From: Varanus komodoensis | Taxonomy: Eukaryota; Chordata; Lepidosauria; Squamata; Varanidae | Direction: 5' to 3' | NCBI RefSeq assembly: GCF_004798865.1 | Contig: NW_025335440.1 | Span: 9,482,857-9,546,856, forward strand | DNA length: 64,000 bases | Shown here: piece after piece, positions 31,756 to 43,372 of the stretch | How the letters are laid out: each line of letters opens with the position of its first letter | How positions within the stretch are numbered: the first letter of the stretch is position 1 | The notes under the pieces: model-generated | The model's database searches: none | Seen by the model: only the letters and a program-made list of their open reading frames with translations | Told to the model about the DNA's origin: nothing | Program-made: the position numbers and the translations under genes

Positions 31756-33379
31756 CAGGCTAATCCAGCTTTCCAAATGCCAGACCACACCAGCTTTCCT
31801 GTGCGACACACAACATTGTATTATATCTAAGTTCTAATGCATGTTACGGACAGGGAGCGAAAGGCATAGCTTCGAATTGCATCAGAAATTGTGTTGTTGC
31901 TTTAGCCCTTTGTCTGTAGCGGGAGATTCTTGGTCTGTCTGCCTGTCCATTCGGAGAAGGCACCCTATCTGTCATATTCAGTGTGAACCTGCACACGGAT
32001 GGTTATCATTCATTCTGCATCAGTACTTCCTGCGGCTTTAATCCTTGAATTCACTGGTCCTTCTTGAGACATCCAAGTAAAAATGAGCTCCTGGGATAGC
32101 ACAGATCCTCAGACTCCCACAAACTTTCCTCATCGTTCCTGTCGGTGCTCCAATCCACGACCAACAAACCTGGAGTGGGAGGTGTTCCACAGGTGGGCTG
32201 GTGGCAGTTCCAGGGAAGATTTGTCCCTGTGAGACCCCCCCCCTCCAAAATAGACCCTAGGGCTGGCAACATTTTTCCTTTTGCTAGCTGCCCCACAGAT
32301 GGATTTAGCACTTCCCCCCTGATGGGTCTCTTTCTGCTACCGTCCTTGGATACCTGTACTTCTGCATACCTCATCCATCTTCCCTGTATGCAGCCAATGG
32401 GTGGCCCATTTCGCATCCCAAGTGATTGTCACTGCCCCACTTGAGTTCATGATTAGACTGAAGGGTCTTTTAAAACCTGAGAAATACAGAATCTCATGCA
32501 ACTTCATTGCAAGCCCTCTGCAATTGCTTTGCCAGGTATCTGCATGTCTCTACCCTACAGAGAATCAGGGTGGTCTACTTAACACCTCTTTGTAAGCATT
32601 CAGACCCAGGTTTTTCCATGCTCTGCTGCACCGCTGGAGTTCATGATACCGCCATGCTCCAAAAGAGCAGGAAGAGACGCTCTGTTGTGTGCGGATTTTT
32701 GGATTTTATACTAAAACCAACTGTTGGCTCTTAGGTGCTGAGGGGGCAGGAATCCTTGTGCAATAGCCTTTGGTCCCGGGGTGCCACGTTCGCATTCTAC
32801 TCCCTAAGCTGCCTCTTGCATTATGGAGTGTTGATTTATTACAGCAGTCAGTTGCAGCTGCTTATGCTCCATGCGGGGATTCCTAGCTTTTGGAGGTTTT
32901 GCTTTGCTTTGTTTTTGTCTAGGAGGCTGCTGTTTGGAAGTGCTTCTCAAGGGAAAGCTGTAAATAAATTTGCATTTCGTTAAAAGGAGGGTGGTGTTCG
33001 GTTCTTTCACTTCTTTCACGCTGATCGGAAAACATCAAGAAGAAGCCTGCCTATGATATGCCAGAGGCTCATTGTATTTAGGGAGCTACTGACGTGCAGA
33101 AATACTCAGGTCTATGAGCAGAGCCTCGCTCTGCTTGAAATGGGGCAGTCTCGGGAACTTGTTTGTTTTCTAAGCTGAACCATGAGGACTAGCGTCCCAG
33201 AAGACGTAAATGAGCAAGGGGCGATGGCAGCCAGTGGTGTGATGCAAGGACAGCTACCCTGACGTGGTGCTGCAGCGGCCCTTCCCCGCCTGTCTCCCGA
33301 GCAGCAACCATTAAACGAAGCAGGCCGTCCGGCCCTCAGGATGTCCTTGCCTGAACTATTTTGCAAAATACACGCGGGA
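31756..33379. other. No recognisable gene
   Basis: A minus-strand frame of 121 codons (32051-32416) has no motif. No repeat family noticed. Confidence 0.35.
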
Positions 33380-33770
33380 ACCAGGGCTGGGCTAGCCAGG
33401 TGGGCAACCGGGAGTCCCCCGCGGCCTGTGGAAGGCCCCACGCGGAAGAGGGGCGGGCAGGCGGCCGTCCTCGCCGCACCCGCGCGAGGGTGACCCCCGC
33501 TGCCCCGTGCGCTGGGGGGCCGCCTGCCAAAAGGCCGCGGGGCCAGCTCGCACTTCCCCGCACGCCTTCGCGGGCCCGCAGGCCGCCTTGCCCGGGCTTC
33601 CCGCGCGGCGTGCGCGGCGCTGCTGCTGCTCCCGCGCCTTGCCAGCTGGAGCTCTGCAGCCCCTCCGCGGGAGAACGGCGGGCTCGCGGCGCGCTCGGCC
33701 GGGCTGGAAGCGGCGGGGCCGTAAATCTTGCTCGGCAGCCTAATCCCCGGAGCCTTCCTGCCTCCCCTTC
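33380..33770. promoter_or_regulatory. CpG-island-like block, candidate promoter
   Basis: About 390 bp of very GC-rich DNA dense in CpG (for example CGCGCGAGGG near 33481 and GCGCGGCGTGCGCGGCGC near 33603), in sharp contrast to its flanks. Long frames on both strands here (229 and 150 codons) are what random GC-rich DNA gives and show only alanine/arginine/proline low complexity. The block is unmethylated-island-like, so a transcription start of an unseen gene is plausible. Direction cannot be told. Confidence 0.55.
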
Positions 33771-34109
33771 CCGGCCGGAGAAGGCTTTGGCTGCGCTTCA
33801 AAGGCGCACCTGAACTCCAGAAGGCTTCTATTCCTGACCGAGGTTCTCCCAGTCCCGTGAGTCACTCAGGACTAGCAGCGGGGCGGGGCCGGTTCGGACA
33901 AGCCTGGTGCTTCTTCGTGGAAGGTGCTTTTCTCCCGGGCTTCTGCAACAGAAGGGCAATTCTTCGGAAGGCGGTGAGCCATCGCCTGCCCTTCGCCCAG
34001 ACACCAGCCCACCCAGTGCAACAATCCCTGCAGAAAGACGCTTCCTGGGAAAGCCCTGCAGGAATTCCCTGGGCCTGCCCACCTGGGCCTGCCCAAGGGA
34101 ATTGCTGCT
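33771..34109. other. GC-rich flank of the CpG island
   Basis: A plus-strand frame (33728-34378, 216 codons) crosses this stretch and the SINE that follows, so it is unlikely to be one exon. Confidence 0.35.
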
Positions 34110-34268
34110 ATTATATTGGACTACGTGGGCATGCTCCCCTTTTTCCTCCCAAGGCGGGCTCCATTTCGCCCTCAGAACAACAACCCCGTGCAGCAGGCTT
34201 GGCTGATTGCGAGGGACTGGGCCAGAGTCTCCCGGGGGGCTTCATGGCTGGGTGGGAACTAGAGGCGG
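34110..34268 (-). repeat. MIR-like tRNA SINE
   Basis: CTCAGAACAACAACCCCGTG, CAGGCTTGGCTGA, GACTGGGCCAGAG, GGCTTCATGGCTGGGTGGG and AACTAGAGGCGG are the reverse complement of the SINE core and B-box side. Confidence 0.7.
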
Positions 34269-34659
34269 ATGGCCGAGGTCACCAGTTGACCCCGCTCACC
34301 AACACCTCAAGCCACGCCGGGATGTTGTTGTTTCCAATAGAATCTGCCCATCTTGAAGAAATCATGTGTTTTCTGTAAGGACACCGTTTCTGTGCAAAAA
34401 GCAGACCAACAAACCCTGAAACTCCCACTTGCTTTGTTCGCAGGCTAGAAGAACAAGCTGCTGATTGTTGGAAAAGGGCTGGGCAGAATGCAAAGCTCCA
34501 GCAAAGGAGCAGAAAAAGGACAATTTTCTTCATTTAACTCCTTAATTCGCTACATAACCGCGAACAACCCGGGGCACCTTCCCTTTTATATACACAGCCA
34601 CTTTAAGATCGGTGGAGGAAGCCTTGCTGTCTCTGCAACAAATGCAATGTTGTCCCATA

Positions 34660-34990
34660 ATACCTTGGAGGAGGGACTTCTTGGTGGTGACACCTGTCAC
34701 CTGGCAGGCCTTTCTCAGTGCAGTCCAGGAAGCAGAAGATGGGGTCCCTCGCAAACGCCTCCTGAATACACCTCCCGTTTATAATGACTTGCAAATAATC
34801 CCACCTTACTGTCCATTGTATGGTGGTTTTGTAATGCTATTGCAGCTGGAATGGTTTTTCATAGCATGTTTTCAAAGGGATTTTACTGTGATTACACTTG
34901 GCATTGTTTTTTAACACCATTTTAAATATTTATATGAGTACTGCATAGAGATTTTACTATATTAAGTGATATACAAGTATGAATAATAAA
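34660..34990 (+). repeat. L2 LINE 3' end, diverged
   Basis: GGAGGAGGGACTTCTTGGTG and GTGACACC match the codons for 'RaFsvvAP' of the L2 C-terminus. The UTR ends TGATATACAAGTATGAATAATAAATAAAG. Confidence 0.6.
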
Positions 34991-35214
34991 TAAAGATTGG
35001 GTCATGACAGTTGAGCTTGACTTGTTCATAAGATGCTTCCTGACATTAGGCTTCCTTAATGGTCCAGCAGCTGCAAGACTCCCTGCATACAGGAAGGGCA
35101 GGAGCTCCAGCTTTTAGCAAAGAGGGGCCTGCACTGAACTCTCTGGTGGAGCATCAAATGCAGAAGCTGCTGGCATCAAGTCTCTGGCACTGCCAGTAAA
35201 AGGAGCAGGGAGCA
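34991..35214. other. No recognisable feature
   Basis: Unique-looking sequence between two LINE remnants. Confidence 0.35.
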
Positions 35215-35440
35215 GATATTTTATATTATATATTTCCATGTATATTTATTTACTTGATTGATTGGGTTTTGTCCCATGCAACAGTCAAAGCTCTCTCAGC
35301 AGTTAACAATTTATTAAAAACAATAACATGCAGTACAGATACAATAAAAAAGCAGAAAATGCAATACCTCATTCAAAAATAATTTGAGGAATTAAACATA
35401 TAACACCTCCCCCCCCCCCCCCGCATACTATTGAAAGCTT
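35215..35440 (-). repeat. LINE 3' tail (L2-like), diverged
   Basis: TATTTATTTACTTGATTG, CAGTCAAAGCTCTCTCAGC and AGTTAACAATTTATTAAAAA read as the reverse of an L2-type terminal block and UTR. A run of 14 Cs lies at 35409-35422. Confidence 0.5.
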
Positions 35441-35724
35441 TTAAACACCATTCAGTGCCACGATACAGAGGGTGGTCTTGTTGAAGAAAAAGAACTTGGC
35501 TCTGCATTTAGGTTCATCCAGGGAAGCGGGGTGAGCAAAGCCTGCTAAACAGCAATTGCAGGACAGAGAGTCAGGCCGTCTGAGCGCCCCCTGAAAGCCA
35601 CAAGTGTCTCTCCCCACAAAGAAAAACCACTGGCTTATATGGCATCCCTTGGTTATTCAGAGGAAATAGCAACCCGTCCTGTGACTATGGATGCAAACTA
35701 CAAAATTTACAGGTGCACACGACT

Positions 35725-35962
35725 GCCTGGCGACGGTGACACACGCACTGGTGACTTCCCGCCTAGACTTCTGTAACGCGCTTTACGTGGGGCTTCCCCT
35801 GAAGACAGTCTGAACACTTCAATTGGTGCAAAATAGAGCTGCCAGGTTGCTGACGGGGACGGGGCGTTATGCTCACATGACTCCAGTCCTCCGTCAGCTT
35901 CACTGGCTTCCCATTGAAGCCCGGGCCCAATTCAAGGTGTTGATTATGACCTACAAAGCCCT
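35725..35962 (+). repeat. L2 LINE ORF2 C-terminal part, running into an assembly gap
   Basis: One frame reads HALVTSRLDFCNALYVGLPL, then LVQNRAARLLTGTG, HMTPVLRQLHWLPIEARAQF and VLIMTYKA, a close match to the L2 ORF2 C-terminus with a single stop codon. It is the least decayed L2 coding stretch in the window. The remaining C-terminus and UTR would lie in the gap. Confidence 0.92.
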
Positions 35963-36062
35963 NNNNNNNNNNNNNNNNNNNNNNNNNNNNNNNNNNNNNN
36001 NNNNNNNNNNNNNNNNNNNNNNNNNNNNNNNNNNNNNNNNNNNNNNNNNNNNNNNNNNNNNN
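35963..36062. other. Assembly gap (100 N)
   Basis: Exactly 100 unknown bases, the usual placeholder for a gap of unknown size. Confidence 1.
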
Positions 36063-36107
36063 ATGCCGCCCCTTGCCGAAGCCTCGGGGCGGCTTAGAAA
36101 TGTTCTA
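36063..36107. repeat. L2 terminal block, orientation switching within the hairpin
   Basis: The block starts ATGCCGCCCCTTGCCGAAGC, which is minus orientation. It leaves the hairpin arm GGGGCGGC as TTAGAAATGTTCTAA, which is plus orientation (compare 53475-53515). Both halves meet in the self-complementary arm. Confidence 0.75.

Positions 36108-36151
<44 letters not shown>
36108..36151. repeat. (ATT)n microsatellite
   Basis: About 14 ATT units between two L2 termini in opposite orientation. Confidence 0.97.
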
Positions 36152-36152
<1 letters not shown>

Positions 36153-36262
36153 ACATTTCTATGCCGCCCCTTGCTGAAACCTCGGGGCGGCTTACAACAT
36201 GATAAAATAAAAAATAACAATATAAAATTAAAATTAACAATATAAAATAAATAAAAATATAA
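36152..36262 (-). repeat. L2 LINE 3' end
   Basis: AACATTTCTATGCCGCCCC..GAAACCTCGGGGCGGCTTAC is the complement of the terminal block, followed by reversed UTR sequence rich in AAAATAACAATATAAAA. Confidence 0.9.
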
Positions 36263-37399
36263 CACTTGTCTTACCTACTTGCTTTGATGCTGGTTTATAC
36301 AGAACAAACAACATCTTGTGTCAAAGCAAAATGTGAATTATAACAGGCACAGACTCCAGTCTGGGTTATGCCAAATAGGTGTGATAGACTTCGACCTGAA
36401 TCTTCCCAAGAATGTGCACCCGCTGCCTTCTCGGGGCATACGCATGGTTTACTTTCCCACCAGACCTAGTCGACCAGAAAAAATATCCCAGGCCTGAGCA
36501 TCTACTTCTACAGGCTTATCCTGGCCCTTTCCAACTGCTCTTTTCGATTCTATGCCCAGGACCTGGAGAGCCAGCCAGCCTGAAAGTGCCCCAGTGACAC
36601 ACACAGCTGCTGGCCCTGGGTTCCCCATCCCGCTGTGATAACAGGTGGTTTCAGGTTTACTGCAGTCTTTGTTCCCCTTTGAACATTTTCCCCGTAGAGA
36701 CAGTGAAAAACCCCTGTGGGAAGTGGGGAGGACAATCCATGGTGAGCCGGCCCCTCTCTCAGATACACCGCGGGTTGCCTTGCCAACAATCCATCCGCCA
36801 TAACTCATTGCCAGGTCTATTGCTCACATTTCATTCCTCCATGACCTCACTTGATAACTACTTCCTCCTCCTCCTCTACCAGATGACCTTCTACATCTCA
36901 AATGGAGCAGATTTGCTCCTTGAGACGATCGTGCCATATTAAATGTGCTGGGACAAAGCATCTTCCTTGTTGTCCCAGTAACTGAGGAAGACTCAACACC
37001 GCAGGATGCAGAACACACTGCCAAGAGCCCGCGCATGCGCACACCTAGCTCACGCCATCATGATGGACAGGGCAGCCCCAGCATTCACACCCGATCCCAT
37101 CCCTCTCGCGCCTGCTGTGCATGGAGACCGTGTATTTTCCTTGTAACCTAGACTCATCATACGGGTCCCAGGCTGGAGGGATATTTATTTGCCAGTTGTG
37201 TAAGTGCATCTGCTGGGAAGAAACTTTCATCCAGGGGCTCTTGGATGGGGCGGAGATGTCAGGGGAAAGAGATGGGAGAGGAAAAGTAATCAAAACAACC
37301 TTACAGTGCAAAAACAAACATCGCGCTTGCTCCCTTGACCAAGCCCACAAAATGAGTGTTTGAGTGAGAACAGCTGTGGAACAGAAGTCCCCTTTCCTC
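36263..37399. other. No recognisable gene
   Basis: Frames of 60-120 codons without motifs. Confidence 0.35.
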
Positions 37400-37510
37400 C
37401 CTGAACAAGGATGGTTTAAATTAGTCAGATTCTGGCTAATTAAAAGCCTATAAAGACATAATTAACAGAATGGAGGCTGAGCGGTATTAAATTAGTCCAC
37501 CAGCCGCCTT
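37400..37510. promoter_or_regulatory. Candidate conserved non-coding element (TAATTA cluster)
   Basis: Repeat-free block with GGTTTAAATTAGTCAG, GGCTAATTAAAAGCC, GACATAATTAACAG and TTAAATTAGTCC. Two TAATTA homeodomain cores lie within about 30 bp. Inference from motifs only. Confidence 0.3.
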
Positions 37511-40403
37511 CCAAAATGTGGATTGGTGCTCTTGCCTAACCAAATCAAAGAGGAATCTTTGCATCCTGAATACATAAGTGCCTATGGGATTCGATGGCCA
37601 TATGGGGCGGGAGATGGGGGGATTATGAGTTGGAAGGGGGAGGATTTTGTTCAGCAACAGCCAGCCAGGTCCCTTCGGGCAGCTGAGAGAAAGCCGGAAT
37701 TTGCTCTAGATATCGCTGCCTGCATGGAAGGGAAAAACCACGCTGGAATCCAGCAGGGCGTTTGGTCCACTGACTGCCTTTTGTCCCGGACAGGCATCCT
37801 ACCTTCCCCTCTCCTCCTCTGCTGATAAAATAGCCTAATCGGGAGTCCTCCTAATACCTCCAGAAGCTTTGACCAGAATTCTTCAACCTGTTGCTTAGTG
37901 AGAAGGAGTTGCTTCCAATTAAGGTTGGCTGAGCCCAGCATCCTGTTTCCAGCTTCCAGGAAGCCCACAAACCTGGTCACAAGGCACAACTTCCCACTGC
38001 TGTTTCTCCGTCCCAACTGAGGTACACTGCCTTTGAACAGAGAGGTTCTGTTAAGCTCTTATCTATTATAGACAGAAAAAGCTTTCTTGCTTTTGGGATG
38101 TACATTGGATGGTCACTGAAAGGACCTGTTTTGGAGAGAGAAGTTGCCTCCAGGGTATTCTCGGTGTGGGTGGGAGTGGGGGGGAACCACCTAGGACAAA
38201 GGCTGTGGATGTCACATGTTGACTAGATCCTGCTGGAATGGAGTTGCGGGTTGTGGCGTACGTGGGTACCCGTGGCGTAAGGAAATGCAGGCATCCTGGC
38301 CCCACTGAGTTAAAACAACACCTGTACCGGGCTAAAAACCTGTAATCTTGATTCAAGCTGCAGGTGACAGGAATGAACTACTTAATCACTGTTAATTCAA
38401 CAGTTTCAAGCTAGAGCCCCCCTTTGAAGCTTCTCCATTCCAGAATAGCTGCTGCACCTCTGGAAAGGAGTTATTTGCAAAAGCTGCCTCAGCCAGCAAC
38501 AAAATGGCCGCAAGACTCAAAATGGCCCAGTGGGTTTACACTGCCCTCTTCAACCTGCAGCTCAGTCTTCCCAGACATCATGATGGACGTTGTAATCCAA
38601 AACATCTGGAAAACACTGTGCTGGGGCAAGCTTTCTTAGACGGCCTGTCAAAGCACTTCTGTAAATATCAGAGCAATAGAGATGCTTGAGCCTTCCTGAT
38701 GACCTGCCGGGGTGAGAGAACGGTCAAGGTGGTTTGTAGACAGCTAGCCTTTGAGAAACCAGCTGTCACAAAAGCAGTGTGGTTTGTGTGTCGCTCTGGA
38801 TGGGGCTGGGGTTAAGTATGGTTGGGTGCAATTTCTGGTCTGTGCTGGCCTAAGGCTTCGTACGGCCTTTGGGCAAGACCCCTCCTCCTGTGAATGGACC
38901 TCCTCACCACCGTTTCCATCCACCGCCCTTGTTCCCCCTCCTCCTCTTTCCCTTCATGGGCATCACTTGCTTCCTTGGCTGGAGGAGAGTCGGGGAGCAA
39001 CCAGGCTGGGGCACCTCCCGTCCTCCTCACCACCCCTCTTGGGTGGGCCAGAGGGGGAGGCAGGTGGCCAGGGGGAGGAGGATGGGCTACCCCGGGGCTT
39101 TTGCCCATGGGCCCCTGAGCAGGTGCTCAGCTGGACCCACCCCGGATGCCAGCCCTGCCTGCAGATCCGAGCCCTACCGCCCTCTGCTCCTGACTTGCCC
39201 GTGGACCTGCCCCTTTTTGCCTCTGCGGGAACCAGAGCTCAGATGCTCTTGTTCGGGGCTTGGGGCGCCTTCTCCTGAGAAAAGCTCAGAGATGGGAGGC
39301 CTCGCGTGGCCAGGTACTGGCACCACGGTTGTGACCTGGGCCTCAGCTGGGGCTTGTCTCCATCTCTGGCCCAAGGACAATTGTAGAAAGACTGATGCTG
39401 GGGCATGTGACCAGCCCACCTGCTCCCAGGTTGGGCTATCCAGGGCCAGCCCCGGGTTTTGTGAGGACCCTTGCGCAAAACACCCTCGATGGATCCCCTC
39501 CCTGTGCCTCATGGCCGCTGGCACCAATTGCTTTTGCTCCCGCCATGCTTGCTTGGCAAGGAGAGAGGCCGTGAGTAAGCAGCCCAGGGCAGCTCTGCTT
39601 CTCCTCTGCCCTCCGTGATTGTCTGGGCCAGAAGAGGCCGGTGAGCCAGCAGGTTGCAGGGGTGAAGAGGAAAAGTGAGCAACCCTCTGCTGGGGCGTGG
39701 GCCCCTGTTCGCTGCCCAAGCGTGCCTACCCTTGGTGCCAGCCCTGATTATCAGGGCAGCCCAGGGCACAAGCATAACTAGGGATGCGACTTAATCCTAG
39801 CAAGGACATGCCTGTCTTTCTGACACTGCCGTACAAGCTTTGTGACAGTTCTGAGCATCCTAGGTCAGACCTTGACCTGAATCGCCTTAATTTGCGCATT
39901 AACAGGGAGTGGTTCTAGCAGGCAGTCTATCTGCTGCGCATCTTGGCTCTCCTTCGGGTTTCGCTGCTTGCCTGGGGTGGCCTGGCTTTTGCCAGCTGCA
40001 TTCTTTATCCGTCACCATTTGTCAAGTTTACAGGGTTCAAGAGAAACAGAAGAGGCTGGGATGCTGACAAGGTGAAAGACCCCAGAGGAAAGTGTGTGAA
40101 AGGATTCTCACCTTGTCTGGCATGTTGTGTTTTCTCAGCTTTCCGAAGAGGTGGAACATTCTCACTTGAGCATTTAATGCCTCTGCCAGGGCCGTTCTCC
40201 GAAGCCTTCTCTTCTCAGGGACAAAGCTGCAACTTGCCTGCAAGTCTTGGAGAATGAAATCCCCCCAAGTTGCATAATAAGGACCCCCCCCGCAACATTC
40301 ATATGTTGTTGTTGTCATCAAATAGCATTTTATCTGCCTTTTCCTCTTGCGAGAGACATACCTCTATTTTATCCTCACAATAACATCTAAGCATCACCTT
40401 TTT
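37511..40403. other. No recognisable gene; GC-rich 38850-39720 with long frames
   Basis: Plus-strand frames of 249 and 175 codons and a minus-strand frame of 181 codons overlap at 38751-39719. They shadow each other and show proline/serine/glycine-rich composition but no domain. Not called as genes. Confidence 0.4.
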
Positions 40404-40508
40404 GAGCAGGAATGGACCTTGTAGGTCGCTGAGACTATTGCTCTGCTCAATGCAGGATCTGTGATGCAGGAAGCAGCTACAGCATGCCTGACAGATGGCC
40501 ATCCAACA
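40404..40508 (-). repeat. CR1 LINE 3'-end fragment
   Basis: GGAATGGACCTTGTAGG, CTCTGCTCAATGCAGGATC and GACAGATGGCCATCCA follow the reversed CR1 3' UTR (the stretch usually read as 'CCCTGCTCAGTGCAGGATC'). It is similar in layout to 48750-48840. Confidence 0.75.
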
Positions 40509-40563
40509 GGTACAGTGCAGCACTCTTCCAGGTCATCTGGATCCATATGGGAAGACCCTGTAG

Positions 40564-40887
40564 CAGGGGTGGGGAACCTCTTTCAGCCCAAAGGCCGCTG
40601 TTCTTTTGAGAGCAGCCCTCTGGAGCTGCATTCCAGGGGCGGAGCAGAGCCAGCCTCAAGAACAGCCCAAATGCCCCCAAATATTTGATGTATTGCAGCT
40701 TAACGCTCACACTGCTGGCCACTCACGCTTAGGAGAGGCATTTCAGCTGTTCATAGGGGCAGAGGGAGAGGCTGCATTAAAGCTAGAAAACCATCCATGA
40801 CCAGTAAGCAGGAAAAACCAGCATGGCCTATAAAAGGGAACCTCAGGGGCCGAATGTGTCATGCAGACCTGTGTTTGCCCAGCCCTG
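40564..40887 (+). mobile_element. hAT-type non-autonomous DNA transposon, both ends present
   Basis: CAGGGGTGGGGAAC at the left and GTTTGCCCAGCCCTG at the right form imperfect terminal inverted repeats. The body has TTTCAGCCCAAAGGCCGC and AAAAACCAGCATGGCC. The 8-mers CCTGTAGC (40557-40564) and CATGTAGC (40888-40895) differ at one base, consistent with the 8-bp hAT target duplication within one base of boundary uncertainty. Confidence 0.85.
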
Positions 40888-41107
40888 CATGTAGCTGTTA
40901 TTTAGGGAATGGTTTGCTTTTAAATACTTGACTAGCTGGAGAAAAACCACAACCAGCTTGGATATATTAGAAGTGACAACTGCAGCTGTGTTGCAATTTG
41001 TGGATTCAGATGCATTTTTATGTTGTAAGTTCCATTTGGCATTCGATCGAACATTTAAGTCTGAAATACTTAAACCCTTTGAGCTGTTGCAATCTGTGGT
41101 GCAAGAT

Positions 41108-41335
41108 TTCCTATTTGCACAGTGCTTTCAACTGTTCAAAGCACGTTGCATCTGTGCTCTGTGCTCCAACCCTGTGAGGTTGGTCAGGATTGTTCTCCCC
41201 TCATGGTGCAGATAGCAGGGGGGAGAGACAGAGGCTTGCCTAAGACCACAGAAGGAATTTATGGCAGAGGCAGGATCCAAACAAAGATGTTGTGATAACC
41301 AGCTCAGCCTTCTACCTACAATGCTGCACCAGCTC
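41108..41335 (-). repeat. Old MIR-like SINE
   Basis: CAGTGCTTTCAACTGTTC, CCAACCCTGTGAGGTTGG, AGAGGCTTGCC and GGCAGAGGCAGGATCCAAAC are the reversed SINE landmarks. Strongly diverged. Confidence 0.65.
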
Positions 41336-43372
41336 CATAATTTCATGATTGCCACATGGTCCCTGAATGTAGGAAAGCAGTCTCAGGGTAAATTGGCACT
41401 TGGTTCAATGCATAACATGAAACAGATCCTAACTTGGTTTTGTTTTGTTTTTTTACTTTAATGGAAAGGTTAAACACCTCCAACCAACAGCTTCTGCCCA
41501 CTCAAATTCACCCTCCATTCATAGGGCCTAAAAAAGGCCAAAAAACCCCCTTCACTGGCAGTGTAGATTTGGACTCAGCTTCGATTAATGAGGTTTCATG
41601 AATCGGGGAGGATTTTAGAGGAGAAATATGAAAGAAAGTGGGGCGTGGGCGGGGGGGGGAGAATCAGTGATGCCACCTCCGTACATATCCTGAGAATGGA
41701 GTTCCAGGCTATGGGGCAGCAATTCCCAGCTATTTTAAAGGCCTCCATGTGAAATTAGAAAGAGATGCTATCCTTTGCAGAGCAATTCATCTGCTTCCCG
41801 GTTGGTCCTGCTGCCCAGGTGCTAAGAGGGGATTTCAAGGTTCTTCCACTCTTCCTTCTTCATGCTGAAGGCCGCAGGATGCCTTATCTCAGAGCTCCTG
41901 GCTTGATGCTCCTAGTTAGGGGATGGCAAACCTGCCCTCCTTTAAAGGTATCTGAATGTGTGCCCAACACTGCATAGATTTTGTGGCAGCAAATGTCACA
42001 ACGCTATTCTGCACTGGGGAAGAAGCATGTCTCTTTTTGCCTGCTCCGAATTTACTGCTAATCCATTTCCTTGCATGACCAGTAATAGAGGAGAGGAATT
42101 TTTCACCTCCAACTTTCTCCACACCATGCAAAATTTAGGCACCTCTGCCAAGCCCCAACCCCACCGCCAAAGCTATAATTCCTTCCTAAGATAGAACAGG
42201 CATTGCTCCTCCTTATGAGAAAAACGCTGTGATAATATGCCCAGATGGCGTAGGTTGCCCTTTTCTGTACCGTTCCAGCTCTGTTATTCTGAGGTGTGGC
42301 AGTGGCCCCAGGAAAAGCACGAAAAGGTCGTGGTTATGGTGGTGTTCAGCTCATGACTAGCCCACAGTGGGAGCCGAGATGATTGTGCATGGAGGCCAGG
42401 CATGCTGAACCACTGGCTCATGGGCCGAGTTTGGCCCACCTCTGAGGTTCCCCAGGTGGCCACATCCTCTTCCCACTAGCCCCATGGCTGTGGTCCCAAC
42501 CACTTATTGTTTGGGACTTTCCCATTTTTTCCATCATTTTCTCTTTTCCCCAAGTAAGTAATGTGAGTTCCTTGCATTAAGAGCTCGCAGTGGGAATACG
42601 CTGGCCCTGTCTCCTTTCTGCCTTCGGCCCAACCCACAACTGGAATGCTGCCCTGGGGCTTCTCCAAAACTGAATCTGGTCATCGGATCAAAGGAGATCT
42701 GACACTCTTGGAAGAGGTCTTTGCATCCCCACCACTTCCTGAGGTATGCAATGCGAACTGAGACACTTCTGCAGAATTCTCTTGGCTCCTTGCAGTCGTT
42801 CTGGTTGCTGCGCGTCTTTGTCGCCAGATCTGGAAGATTTGCCTGTGTTACACGGAGCAGAGCTGCCTTTCAGCCCCTGATAACAGCACTGATTACAGCT
42901 GGCCTTGTCCAGGAATGGGAGGAGGAGGCTGTGAAAATAAAGCTGCCCGAAAATGTGGGAGTTCTGGTCAAGTTTTGTTATGGTGTGACTGTGACACTCG
43001 CTTGGTATGTACATAAATCAGGAGGCTGTGGAGCCAGGAAAGCTTTCCGAATCCCACAGTGGAGAGCCACAGTTGCTTGCCAAGAAAGATCTCCCCACCC
43101 CGCTTCCTCTTCCTGTCCTTCTGAAGAAAGACCAGCTTCTCCCTATGAAAGGCCAACCAAATCAAGTTTGTGCTTTCTGGTAGTATCACAACTTGGTGAT
43201 TCATTTGTAGTATCCGGAATGGGGAAGGGGGAGCCTGCCAGATGCTGGTGGGCTTCGAATCCCATCAGCCCTAACCAGACTGGCCACCGGGGAAGCACAG
43301 ATGTTGCTCACCCATGCCTGAGACCGTGACTAAGTTCAGGCGGCACTCAGAGGTGGAGTATGGGTTGAGGGT
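41336..43372. other. No recognisable gene
   Basis: A plus-strand frame of 202 codons (42721-43329) has no motif. 43235-43300 carries traces of the small palindromic MITE (GCCAGATGCTGGTGG, ATCCCATCAGCCC). Confidence 0.35.

Noticed and set aside
33112-33801. 229-codon minus-strand frame over the first CpG island
   Set aside because: The composition is alanine, arginine and proline from CpG-rich triplets. The opposite strand is equally open, and no motif is seen.
38869-39618. Longest open frame in the window (249 codons, plus), overlapped by 175- and 181-codon frames
   Set aside because: GC-rich DNA lengthens frames on both strands. The product is proline/serine/cysteine-rich without any domain, and the overlapping frames give no reason to prefer one.
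42721-43329. 202-codon plus-strand frame
   Set aside because: It enters a diverged palindromic repeat near its end and has no recognisable domain.
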